Shown: positions 34,350 to 42,806 of the stretch, in pieces | Numbering within the stretch: position 1 is the stretch's first letter | Layout of the letters: each line of letters begins with the position of its first letter | DNA from: Winogradskyella bathintestinalis | GTDB lineage: Bacteria; Bacteroidota; Bacteroidia; Flavobacteriales; Flavobacteriaceae | DNA length: 64,000 nt | Assembly: GCF_030407435.1 (NCBI RefSeq) | Contig: NZ_JASDDK010000006.1 | Location: 62,001-126,000, forward strand | Direction: 5' to 3' | Notes under the pieces: generated by a model | What the model saw: only the letters and a program-made list of their open reading frames with translations | Database searches by the model: none | Told to the model about the DNA's origin: nothing | Position numbers and translations under genes: made by a program

Positions 34350-35282
34350 TTATTTCCTCTTATACGTTATAAAAGAGAACGCATAGGCATGCTTTTCATC
34401 GGCATCGTGTGTGGTTCTATTGATTTCTGACCACTTCGTAGGGTCAATTTCCGGAAAAAACGTATCTGCATTTTCGAATGTAGAGTGCACACGTGTAATC
34501 TCAAGTTTATCTACAATGGACATCGCTTGTTTATAAATTTCCCCACCACCAATAATATATGGTTGGTTGTCAAATCTTGCTGCATCGAGAGCATCATCTA
34601 AAGAATTAACCACAATAACACCTTCGGGAACCTTATAATCGTGTTGCCTGGTTATAACGATATGAGTTCTGTTTGGTAAAGGCTTTGGAAAACTCTCAAA
34701 AGTTTTGCGGCCCATAATTATATGGTGACCATTGGTGAGCGTTTTAAAATGTTTTAAATCGTCACTTAAATGCCAAATTAGGTCATTATCTTTTCCGATC
34801 GCATTATTTTCTCCTGCAGCCACAATAATTGTTAATTCAGAAAGTTTTTTTTTCTCTAAATTTTTAGGCGCATTTTTAGATTCATTATATGCTTGTGATT
34901 GTGCGATTTTGGTTTCCTCTTTTGTGAAATTATTTTTTAAACTATTAATACGCTCTTGTTGTTGATTCACTAATTTTTCAAGTTGTTGTTTCTCCCAATC
35001 TTTACCCATAAACTTATGGGTTATAAAAACAGATACAAAATGATAAATAAATAGAAACAACCAAGCCACTATTGCATAAACAAACCAATCAATATTAGCA
35101 ATTTTAAAATTTTCACCAATGCCTAAAACCGTATTTGCAATAATTAAAAATACTGCACCAATTAAAAAAATAACAAAATGAAAATACAAACGTTTTTTCT
35201 GCTTAATACGTTTTTGGGCATTTTCAATTAACTCTAATTGGTCCTTATCTATAGTGGAAACTTGTTTTTTCTTACCGAACAT
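34350..35282 (-). CDS. Membrane-anchored dihydrofolate reductase (2TM domain-DHFR fusion)
   Basis: A 310-residue fusion. Residues about 15-100 are a 2TM domain: basic start, span one (YFHFVIFLIGAVFLIIANTVLG, about 33-54), span two (IDWFVYAIVAWLFLFIYHFV, about 65-85), then a cytosolic helix rich in Gln, Glu and Lys (about 90-145). Residues about 148-310 are a complete DHFR: LTIIVAAGENNAIGKDNDLIWHL, seen as IIVAAGENNAIG and DLIWHLSDDLKHFK; then GHHIIMGRKTFESFP, IIGGGEIY and a C-terminal YAFSFITYKRK. No ATG lies near the DHFR start, so the fusion is not a missed gene boundary. It supplies tetrahydrofolate, needed by thyA at 39168. Confidence 0.9.
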   Translation of the reverse strand: MFGKKKQVSTIDKDQLELIENAQKRIKQKKRLYFHFVIFLIGAVFLIIANTVLGIGENFKIANIDWFVYAIVAWLFLFIYHFVSVFITHKFMGKDWEKQQLEKLVNQQQERINSLKNNFTKEETKIAQSQAYNESKNAPKNLEKKKLSELTIIVAAGENNAIGKDNDLIWHLSDDLKHFKTLTNGHHIIMGRKTFESFPKPLPNRTHIVITRQHDYKVPEGVIVVNSLDDALDAARFDNQPYIIGGGEIYKQAMSIVDKLEITRVHSTFENADTFFPEIDPTKWSEINRTTHDADEKHAYAFSFITYKRK

Positions 35283-35539
35283 ATTTGTAATTTAATAAGA
35301 TAAAGATACTTGTTTTTCACTTTATGAATGCAGTAATTTTTAGAGTTTTAATAATTAATGATTTCGATAACGATGTAGTTGAAAATCAAGACTTAAGGTT
35401 TTAATTATAGATATTGCTAATTCATTAAATTTTAGGATTATATATTACGTAGTTTAAAAAAAAGCAAAGCCTATATTATGAAAATGATAATTCTTTAATT
35501 TTTAGACATTTAATAGCGAATACCTGCATCATTATTTTA

Positions 35540-35547
35540 TAGTTTTG
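35540..35547 (+). promoter_or_regulatory. -7 promoter box of the CBM48-like gene
   Basis: TAGTTTTG agrees with TAnnTTTG, 22 bases before the ATG at 35570. No clear -33 partner is seen. Confidence 0.55.
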
Positions 35548-35569
35548 TACTATAATTAATTTATCTATT

Positions 35570-35872
35570 ATGGCAATTAAAAAGCAGTATTTAAAAAGTA
35601 AGCCAGTCTGTAAGGTCACATTTTCTGTACCTGCAGATGAGGCAAAAAATGTAGTGGTATTAGGAAGCTTTAATGAGTGGAATACACAAAAAGCTACAAA
35701 ATTGAAAAAATTGAAAAATGGAATTTTTAAAGGTACCGTTGATTTAGAAAAAGATAACTCTTACGAATTTAAATATCTCGTTGATGGTACTTCTTACATC
35801 AATGATGAACATGCGGATGCTTATGCTTGGAACGATTTCGCAGGTGCCGAAAACAGTGTTATCAAATTATAA
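35570..35872 (+). CDS. Small isoamylase early-set (CBM48/AMPK-like) domain protein
   Basis: A 100-residue cytosolic protein that is a single beta-sandwich domain: CKVTFSVPADEAKNVVVLGSFNEW, then KLKNGIFKGTVDLEKDNSYEFKYLVDG, seen as VVVLGSFNEWN and YEFKYLVDGTSY, ending NDFAGAENSVIKL. The FNxW and KYxxDG motifs are those of glycogen-binding early-set domains of AMPK beta subunits and branching enzymes. The protein has no catalytic part and no signal peptide. It may bind glycogen or a partner protein; its role is not known. Confidence 0.85.
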   Translation: MAIKKQYLKSKPVCKVTFSVPADEAKNVVVLGSFNEWNTQKATKLKKLKNGIFKGTVDLEKDNSYEFKYLVDGTSYINDEHADAYAWNDFAGAENSVIKL

Positions 35873-35898
35873 GAATAATTTATAACATAAGACTTAAT

Positions 35899-35934
35899 AA
35901 AAAAGCGTCTCGATTAAAATCGGGACGCTTTTTA
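35899..35934. terminator. Bidirectional intrinsic terminator
   Basis: AAAAGCGTCTCGATT and AATCGGGACGCTTTTT form a 15-bp stem with one G-U wobble. It serves the CBM48-like gene on the plus strand and the convergent metallopeptidase gene on the minus strand. Confidence 0.88.
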
Positions 35935-35959
35935 TATTTATCTGCATGTAGAATATGGT

Positions 35960-38506
35960 TTATTCCTTAAAGAGTTTTATAACAAATTTTGATTCTTTCG
36001 AGGCAACAGACATAAAGTACATTCCAGAAGACATGTGAGATAAATCGATTGTCATAGAATCTGACATATCTTGTAAGTTCATCTTCTTAATCTGTCTTCC
36101 GTTAATATCGTAGATAGTAGCCTCAAGTATATCCAATGATTTCATTTTCTGAATGGTAAATTCTCCTTTTGATGGATTAGGATATACATGTATGGCATTC
36201 TGTAAGGCAAATTCGTTTATAGATAAGGTCGTACAATTATAGATCATTACTTCATCTAAGGCCCAACCTATAATACCATTACAACCATCGGTTCCAACTT
36301 CAAATCTAAACTGTATTGTAGAATTAGCAACAACACCAATAGTGGATAAATCTAAAACACTAGTTCCCCATGCTAAATAAGTTCCAACGTCCGATCCGGT
36401 AAAAGCAGGCTCACCAGCTAAAGGGTTATCACTCTCTCGCAATTCCGCATCATTATAAGGGTTTTCTGTAAATGCAGCTAGAGGCAGAATAGTCCATTCG
36501 CCCCCATCAAGGCTATATTTAATATTTGCACCATCCCATTCATTTTCCAAAGAAATTACATGGTTAAATGCCATTTCGAAAGCAGAGGTTGAGACATTCG
36601 GTATTGTAATAACCGGACTAATTAAACGGATAATTCCATTTTCTAAAATCGTATTACAATCTCCAATAGCAGTTGCCTCCCCATAAGCAATATTTCCGAA
36701 CCTGTTAGCGTTGGTTCCGTTACCAACAACCCAATCTCTCGATGTCCAAGTGGCAGAATTTACTGGTACTTGTTCGGTAGTCCAATTTCCTAATCCCGAT
36801 TCCCAATCCTCAAAGAAAATAGGATTATTAATTGCGGCATCACACAACTCATTTTCTAAAGCTTCTAATATTATTGAAGTATTTGGACAACCAGGATCTG
36901 TTCTTAACTCTACCGCTAATATTGTATTAACCAATTGGTTTAAATCCTGTAACGTTATAATTTCGTTAGATGGTCCTGCAGCTATTTCAGAAGTGGATAA
37001 ACCTTCTAAATTAAAACCTATTAAATCGTTACCTGCAGCCACAAGCGCATCGGCAAGTGTTGAGAAATCACTTGAAATAGTTAAGTACTGACTTTGAGCT
37101 CGCCAAAATATATGAGCCGCTTTTGTAAAACCAATGCCGTTTATAGTATATCCGTTATAATTGCCCCCATCAACCAATAAGGTGTAAGCACGATTGGGAA
37201 CGCCAGAGTTAACATGTACTCCGCCTGAATCCGCAGCATCACACCAATATTCGATATCCATTACTTTTCCCGGATCTCCCATACATGTCGGATCCCACAT
37301 ATCTCTAATAGCACCACCAAAAGAAGACGCATCCTCGCCTATTAACCAGCGGTCAGAACTATTGCAATTAGTTCTTATAGAGAAATCCTCACCTTCGTCT
37401 TCGTAATTATTTATTAAGTCAATAGTTTCACCCCAAATATCAGAATAGGCTTCATTTATAGCACCAGATTGGTATGAATATATTAATCCGCTTGTATATT
37501 CTGTATAGGCATGAGACCATTCGTGCCCTATAACATCGTCTGTGGCAGTTCCATCACAAAAATTAATATTAACACCATTCCAACTTGCATTCGGACAAAA
37601 GTCTGCATCGTCAACATTATTTAAAATAAGCATTGTAGCGTCAGCACCATCAAAAGATACAAAGTCAAAAGCGTTTTTAAAAAAATTATACGTATGTCCT
37701 GAGGCAAGAACTTCGTTTTGTTGCCATATCGTTAACAATCCTGGAAAAGCATCACCTTCTTGCCATACGATATTAGAACCGTTACCTTCATAAACAGCAC
37801 GATCTATTGCATGAGCAATCCCCGTAAATTGTTCTATTATTTGACCATTATTGGCATCTACAAAAATAAATTCTCGAACGTCATTCTCATTCGTTACTTC
37901 AATCCTATAGACTAAGTAATTTGAACCACGATAGCCTTGTACTAATCCTTTTTGGAAGACATAAAGTGCACTTTCTTTTATAATCAATTGGTCACTTGAG
38001 TAATTAATATCCTGATTATTAATAGTGTCGATAGCTATATTGGCAGCTTGTTCTTGACTTAAATTTGGAATAGCCTTTAATTTAATATAAGGAATATAAT
38101 TACCATTGATCGCCGTTATTTTTCCATCGCTATTAAAATGAAATTTTAATTGACCATCGAAAATTGGTACACCTTGATGTGTTTGCTGAAGTACCACATG
38201 TTTAAAATCATATTGATCCGTTTTAATAGTGTCGAGATGAAACGTATTCTCCAAAATCTTGATATCGAAAACATTCTTAAAACGGTCTAAAAAAGACATG
38301 GATTTATCTAAAACCGTATAACCTTCTACTTCCAATGGTTCATTTAAAGGAAATTTAATAAACTCAGGAATTCCTGAATTTACATTTATCGTAACAGTAG
38401 CTTTTGTGATAGATTTAAAATCTTCAATTGCTTTTTGAAGGTTTTGAGCTGAACTTGTCAAGCCCAGTATTAATAAAGTAAATATGCACAGAAGATTTTT
38501 TTTCAT
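35960..38506 (-). CDS. Secreted M4-family (thermolysin-like) metallopeptidase with T9SS sorting domain
   Basis: An 848-residue secreted zinc protease. Signal peptide 1-20 (KKNLLCIFTLLILGLTSSAQ). A fungalysin/thermolysin propeptide spans about 25-210 (KSITKATVTINVN, HVVLQQTHQGVPIFDG). The peptidase M4 domain spans about 230-545, with zinc motif HEWSH (H328, E329, H332), the third ligand in GAINEAYSDIWG and the substrate-side GVHVNSGVPNRA. A choice-of-anchor J-like beta domain (about 560-760) precedes the T9SS type A sorting domain (IHVYPNPSKGEFTI, MSSGMYFMSV, KFVIKLFKE). It should degrade protein outside the cell. HEWSH differs from the thermolysin HELTH only at tolerated positions. Confidence 0.94.
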   Translation of the reverse strand: MKKNLLCIFTLLILGLTSSAQNLQKAIEDFKSITKATVTINVNSGIPEFIKFPLNEPLEVEGYTVLDKSMSFLDRFKNVFDIKILENTFHLDTIKTDQYDFKHVVLQQTHQGVPIFDGQLKFHFNSDGKITAINGNYIPYIKLKAIPNLSQEQAANIAIDTINNQDINYSSDQLIIKESALYVFQKGLVQGYRGSNYLVYRIEVTNENDVREFIFVDANNGQIIEQFTGIAHAIDRAVYEGNGSNIVWQEGDAFPGLLTIWQQNEVLASGHTYNFFKNAFDFVSFDGADATMLILNNVDDADFCPNASWNGVNINFCDGTATDDVIGHEWSHAYTEYTSGLIYSYQSGAINEAYSDIWGETIDLINNYEDEGEDFSIRTNCNSSDRWLIGEDASSFGGAIRDMWDPTCMGDPGKVMDIEYWCDAADSGGVHVNSGVPNRAYTLLVDGGNYNGYTINGIGFTKAAHIFWRAQSQYLTISSDFSTLADALVAAGNDLIGFNLEGLSTSEIAAGPSNEIITLQDLNQLVNTILAVELRTDPGCPNTSIILEALENELCDAAINNPIFFEDWESGLGNWTTEQVPVNSATWTSRDWVVGNGTNANRFGNIAYGEATAIGDCNTILENGIIRLISPVITIPNVSTSAFEMAFNHVISLENEWDGANIKYSLDGGEWTILPLAAFTENPYNDAELRESDNPLAGEPAFTGSDVGTYLAWGTSVLDLSTIGVVANSTIQFRFEVGTDGCNGIIGWALDEVMIYNCTTLSINEFALQNAIHVYPNPSKGEFTIQKMKSLDILEATIYDINGRQIKKMNLQDMSDSMTIDLSHMSSGMYFMSVASKESKFVIKLFKE

Positions 38507-38769
38507 AATTAAAAGTAAAGTTAAGGTGATTAAAAGTAAAATTAGCCCAAGTATAAATATGCTCAGGCCTGAAAGATATCTTAATATATTCTAATAATGA
38601 AATGTCTCGCTACGACTTTTAATACTTTAGTACCACTTATTTTAAATCCTCGGTTTCTGCTATGAGACAATTGATTGTTTATAAATATAAATCGGAAGCC
38701 AAAATTCTATGAATAATATAGCAACAACATATCATCTTAAATCTAGTGTATTTACAACAACCGAACGGT

Positions 38770-39092
38770 CATTAAAGCTTTAAAAACAATAATAACAAGT
38801 AGTCCGTCTTTTGTTCCCGGCAATTTAAATTTTGGCTCTGTTTTATAAGTTGAATTACCCCTATAGCAATAGATTTATGATGGGCCTTAATATTAATTTG
38901 TTCTGTTCTGCCTTTTTACCAATCGTAATTCCACTAGAAATTTTGTGGTTAAATCCGTTGGGAAAACTTTAACCGTTAATTTATAATTAAAATTGACAAT
39001 AATATAATCCTTGATTTTGTCTGTAGGGCATTTTTAGTTTCCTCAAAACTTAAATCTTTACCACAGCCCCAATATGCAGGATACGTCGCCTA
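38770..39092 (-). pseudogene. Remnant resembling an energy transducer TonB C-terminal domain
   Basis: Stitched over frameshifts, the minus strand reads YPAYWGCGKDLSFEETKNAL, KDYIIVNFNYKLTVKVFPTD, NIKAHHKSIAIGVIQLIKQ and PKFKLPGTKDGLLV. This follows the Bacteroidetes TonB pattern (YPGC..........C.......I..YI...F, then I.A.HP.L..EAIR.I..LPK..PG...G). At least three frame changes and the missing N-terminus make it a dead gene. The remaining 263 bases up to the peptidase start at 38507 show nothing else I can name. Confidence 0.5.
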
Positions 39093-39167
39093 TTCAGTTT
39101 CTTAATTTATAAAAAAAATGTCGCAAGGAAAAGTTACAGTGAAGATGATAGTTTTAATATAATAAAC

Positions 39168-39992
39168 TTATACGGCAACTTTACCTTTAATATGTGGATG
39201 TGGATTGTAATCGACCAACGTAAAGTCTTCAAACTTAAAATCGAAAATATCTTTTACTTCTGGATTTAAAATCATCTTAGGCAACGGTCTAATTTCTCTA
39301 GATAATTGCAATTCTAATTGATCTATATGATTATTGTAAATGTGAGCATCACCAAAAGTGTGAATAAAATCACCTGCTTCGTATCCACAAACCTGAGCCA
39401 TCATCATAGTAAACAAGGCATAAGAACCTATATTAAAAGGAACTCCTAAAAAGATATCTGCACTTCTCTGATAAAGCTGGCAAGACAATTTTCCGTCAGC
39501 CACGTAAAATTGAAAAAAAGCATGGCACGGTGGTAAAGCGGCCTTTCCATTGGCTACATTTTCAGAAAAAGACTTAGAGGTATCTGGCAAAACCGATGGA
39601 TTCCATGCCGAGACTAACATTCTACGACTATTCGGATTATTTTTTAAAGTGGTAATGATTTCCTTAATTTGGTCTATGTCTTCACTCGCCCAATTGCGCC
39701 ATTGATGACCATAAACAGGACCTAAATCCCCATTTTCATCAGCCCATTCATTCCAAATTCTTACACCATTTTCCGTTAAATATTTGGTATTAGTATCGCC
39801 TTTTATAAACCAAAGTAATTCGTAAATAATAGATTTCAGATGCAGTTTTTTGGTCGTTACCATTGGAAATCCTTCACTCAAATCGAAGCGCATTTGATAT
39901 CCAAAAACACTTTTTGTGCCAGTGCCGGTTCTATCGCCTTTGTCGTTGCCTTCAGCTAAGACGTGTTTTACTAAGTCGTGGTATTGTTTCAT
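39168..39992 (-). CDS. thyA: Thymidylate synthase
   Basis: Methylates dUMP to dTMP with methylene-tetrahydrofolate. In the 274-residue protein the [12 protein letters not shown] phosphate loop, the [20 protein letters not shown] stretch, the catalytic cysteine in [13 protein letters not shown] (C156), [16 protein letters not shown] and the C-terminal [10 protein letters not shown] are all present. ATG at 39992 ([12 protein letters not shown]) is chosen over GTG 40004 because the extra four codons fall within a hairpin repeat. Partner enzyme DHFR is encoded at 34350. The gene stands between the nucleoside transporter and an area of decay. Confidence 0.96.
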   Translation of the reverse strand: MKQYHDLVKHVLAEGNDKGDRTGTGTKSVFGYQMRFDLSEGFPMVTTKKLHLKSIIYELLWFIKGDTNTKYLTENGVRIWNEWADENGDLGPVYGHQWRNWASEDIDQIKEIITTLKNNPNSRRMLVSAWNPSVLPDTSKSFSENVANGKAALPPCHAFFQFYVADGKLSCQLYQRSADIFLGVPFNIGSYALFTMMMAQVCGYEAGDFIHTFGDAHIYNNHIDQLELQLSREIRPLPKMILNPEVKDIFDFKFEDFTLVDYNPHPHIKGKVAV

Positions 39993-39998
39993 AACATG

Positions 39999-40018
39999 TC
40001 CCACGGAAGTGGGAATCT
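39999..40018. repeat. Short hairpin repeat (GAGATTCCCAC...GTGGGA)
   Basis: Read on the minus strand this is AGAGATTCCCAC, TTCC, GTGGGA. It matches the element at 6399-6416 (GGAGATTCCTGC, TTTC, GCAGGAA) in the flank and loop while the stem differs by paired changes. It ends seven bases before the thyA ATG. Confidence 0.6.
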
Positions 40019-40087
40019 CTTTAAATTAAACTAAAATATTGATGTAATTGAATGCTGAAAATAAATTCAACATGACTTAAAGCGAAA

Positions 40088-40124
40088 ATAAAAAAAAAGC
40101 ATCAAATATTATATTTTGATGCTT
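40088..40124 (-). terminator. Intrinsic terminator downstream of the nucleoside transporter
   Basis: On the minus strand AAGCATCAAA, a loop of 8 bases and TTTGATGCTT are followed by a run of nine T. It ends the leftward unit 41913-40185 before thyA, 60 bases past the transporter stop. Confidence 0.82.
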
Positions 40125-40184
40125 GAGTATCTATGATTAGTTATTAACTATAATTTATAAGACTCTGCTTTTTAAAGAATTTTA

Positions 40185-41897
40185 CTACCCAATAATCATT
40201 CCTGCAATCGTAGCAGAAATTAAAGAAGCAATAGTGCCTCCAATTAAAGCTTTCATTCCAAATTTAGATAATTGTGTACGTTGGCCTGGTGCTAAAGAAC
40301 CAATGCCTCCAATTTGGATTCCAATAGATGCGAAGTTCGCAAAACCACATAACATATACGTTGCCATTATAATCGACTTCTCATAAGTAAGGTGTGTGGC
40401 GTTTGCTACATTTTTTAAATCTGCTAATTGTATATAACCGATAAATTCACTTGCAGCTAATTTAATTCCTAAAAGCTGTCCCATTAAAGCCATATCTTCA
40501 GATGCTACACCAATCAACCACATCAATGGTGCAAATAAATACCCTAAAAGAAACTCTAAAGACAAACTATCGTATGCCGTGTTTTCTGCTATGATTTCAT
40601 TTAATGAGGTAAATTGCCAATGTATATTCAAGCTTTCAATAATAATCCCATCAAATCCCGCAAGACCACCTAAAATTCCATTAATCATCGCAATAAACGC
40701 CACGAATACCAAAAGCATAGCACCAACGTTTACAGCTAGTTTTAAACCTTCTGTTGTTCCATTTGCAATAGCTTCCAAAATATTAGAACCTATTTTTTCT
40801 TTTGAAACGGCAACATCTGTATTAACATCTTCTGTTTGTGGAAATAAAATTTTAGAAATTACAATAGCTCCTGGTGCTGCCATTACTGATGCTGCTAATA
40901 AGTGTTTAGCATAAAACAATTGTAACGCTTCGTCTTCTCCTCCTAAAAATCCAATATAGGCAGCCAAAACTGCACCGGCTACAGTAGCCATTCCACCGAT
41001 CATTACTAGGAGAATTTCAGACTTATTCATTTTCTCCAAATAGGCTTTTATCAATAAAGGAGCTTCTGTTTGACCTAGGAAAATATTACCCGCAACACTT
41101 AAGCTTTCTGCACCAGAAATACCTAGAACTTTCGATAATAACCAGCCCAACCCTTTTACAACTTTTTGAATTAAGCCTAAATAAAATAAAACTGAAGTTA
41201 AAGCCGAAAAGAATATAATTGTTGGTAATACTTGAAAAGCAAAAATGTAACCGAAGGAGTTTACATCTAACATGCCACCTAATAAAAATTCACTTCCTGC
41301 TTGCGTAAATCCAAGTATAGCAATAAAACCTTGCCCTATAAATTCGAAAACAGTTTTTACAAAATCTATTTTTAAAACTCCAATTGCAATTATTAATTGA
41401 AAGAGTAACCCAATACCAACAGTTTTCCAATTAATAGCTCTTCTATTACTACTAAATAAAAAGGCAATAAAAATTAAGGTTACCATTCCTAATATGCCTC
41501 GCCACAAACTGTTAAAAGAAAATCCTTGATTTGGAATAATTTCTCCTTTAGTGGCCACGGGTGTAACTATCGTTTTATCTTTTTTTGACACTAAATTGAA
41601 ACGCATCTCATTTCCAGAGAAAACCAAAGTAGAATCTGTAAGTTCTGTAATTTTATATCGCTTAATAGAGTTTAATGAATCATTGTGATACAGTAGCAAC
41701 AAATTATTTTGGTACATATAATCTCCTTTTAAATCATCTACTGTGCTCGAGGAAAAGTTGAATTCTCCTTTTTTAAATTCTAAAGTAGAATAGTTATTTT
41801 CAGAAGTTGTTGACTCCCATATTTTTTCAAGTTCTTGCGCTGTTATTGATGAAAGGCTAATAAAAATAGCCAGAAAAGCCTTGAAAAACTGATTCAT
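40185..41897 (-). CDS. NupC-type concentrative nucleoside transporter with extra N-terminal domain
   Basis: A 570-residue sodium- or proton-coupled nucleoside importer. The CNT part (about 130-570) has many membrane spans and the family blocks FSALTSVLFYLGLIQKVV, ESLSVAGNIFLGQTEAPLLI (substrate-site GQTEAP), MATVAGAVLAAYIGFLG and LCGFANFASIGIQIGGIGSLAP. In front is an added region: signal peptide about 1-20 and about 100 residues of beta-rich, extracytoplasmic sequence (LEKIWESTTSENNYSTLEF, YMYQNNLLLLYHN). It is 15 bases downstream of the DUF151 gene. It would salvage nucleosides that the deoxynucleoside kinase at 61020 can phosphorylate. Confidence 0.9.
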   Translation of the reverse strand: MNQFFKAFLAIFISLSSITAQELEKIWESTTSENNYSTLEFKKGEFNFSSSTVDDLKGDYMYQNNLLLLYHNDSLNSIKRYKITELTDSTLVFSGNEMRFNLVSKKDKTIVTPVATKGEIIPNQGFSFNSLWRGILGMVTLIFIAFLFSSNRRAINWKTVGIGLLFQLIIAIGVLKIDFVKTVFEFIGQGFIAILGFTQAGSEFLLGGMLDVNSFGYIFAFQVLPTIIFFSALTSVLFYLGLIQKVVKGLGWLLSKVLGISGAESLSVAGNIFLGQTEAPLLIKAYLEKMNKSEILLVMIGGMATVAGAVLAAYIGFLGGEDEALQLFYAKHLLAASVMAAPGAIVISKILFPQTEDVNTDVAVSKEKIGSNILEAIANGTTEGLKLAVNVGAMLLVFVAFIAMINGILGGLAGFDGIIIESLNIHWQFTSLNEIIAENTAYDSLSLEFLLGYLFAPLMWLIGVASEDMALMGQLLGIKLAASEFIGYIQLADLKNVANATHLTYEKSIIMATYMLCGFANFASIGIQIGGIGSLAPGQRTQLSKFGMKALIGGTIASLISATIAGMIIG

Positions 41898-41912
41898 AAA
41901 AAGATGTGTTAG

Positions 41913-42530
41913 TTAGCGTTTGGAAATTTCGTCTCTTAACTGAGCTGCCTTTTCATAATCTTCATTATTAACGGCTTCTTCGAGAAGTGAATTGAGTTCT
42001 TCTAGAGATTTATTTTTATAACCTTCTTGTTCTACTGATGCTGCTTCAATTTCTTCAACAATAAGATCATCAACAAGAATACTATCTTGTTCTTCATCAT
42101 CTTCCTTTTTCGGATTGACCTTAAGATAAATACCAGCTTTGTCTAAAATATTTTTATAGGTAAAAATCGGTGCTTGAAAACGTAAAGCCAGTGCAATGGC
42201 ATCGCTAGTTCTGGCATCAATAATTTCTTCAATTTTATCGCGTTCGCAAATTAAACTTGAATAAAATACGCCATCAACCAATTTATGAATGATAACTTGT
42301 TTTACTACAATATCAAATCTGTCAGCAAAGTTTTTAAATAAATCGTGGGTTAACGGACGCGGAGGACGGATTTCCTTTTCTAAAGCAATAGCTATGGATT
42401 GCGCTTCAAAAGCACCAATAACTATAGGTAATTTACGGTCACCATCAACCTCATTAAGTATTAAAGCATAGGCACCATTTTGGGTTTGACTGTATGAAAT
42501 GCCTTTGATATTTAAACGAACTAAACTCAT
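41913..42530 (-). CDS. Bifunctional nuclease family (DUF151) protein with UVR motif
   Basis: A 205-residue cytosolic protein. Residues about 1-140 are a DUF151 domain (YALILNEVDGDRKLPIVIGAFEAQSIAIALE, seen as RKLPIVIGAFEAQSIA; RPLTHDLF; ARTSDAIALALRFQAPI), a family reported to have nuclease activity in plants. A highly acidic linker follows (KKEDDEEQDS), then a C-terminal UvrB/UvrC motif (LEELNSLLEEAVNNEDYEKA followed by AQLRDEI), a helical hairpin that contacts partner proteins. The domain pair is common in Bacteroidetes. Its biological task is unclear. It is the first gene of a unit with the nucleoside transporter. Confidence 0.87.
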   Translation of the reverse strand: MSLVRLNIKGISYSQTQNGAYALILNEVDGDRKLPIVIGAFEAQSIAIALEKEIRPPRPLTHDLFKNFADRFDIVVKQVIIHKLVDGVFYSSLICERDKIEEIIDARTSDAIALALRFQAPIFTYKNILDKAGIYLKVNPKKEDDEEQDSILVDDLIVEEIEAASVEQEGYKNKSLEELNSLLEEAVNNEDYEKAAQLRDEISKR

Positions 42531-42806
42531 ATTTTAAAACTATACTCCTCAACACTTTTTGGTTGAAGTATCCTTATTTACCTTTCCTTTAGAAAAGTCA
42601 TAATTCTTACTTAGAATTAGGGCTAAGGCAAAACACAAAGAACTGTTTAAATTTGGACTTTACCAACTCCATTTTACAGATTTGGTTAATTTCCACTATA
42701 CTTTCGATAAAATGTAAGTATTGAGAAATCTTCTAAATTTAAACAGTTCTTAATATAAAACGCTATTTTATTACCAAATTGAATTGAAAACTACAAGGTA
42801 ATAAAA

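Noticed and set aside
37194..37793. Several plus-strand frames inside the metallopeptidase gene
   Set aside because: They are antisense shadows of a protein with a clear domain order and catalytic motif.
39993..40004. GTG start for thyA adding four codons
   Set aside because: The extra codons run into a hairpin repeat and the family begins at MKQYHDL, encoded by the ATG at 39992.
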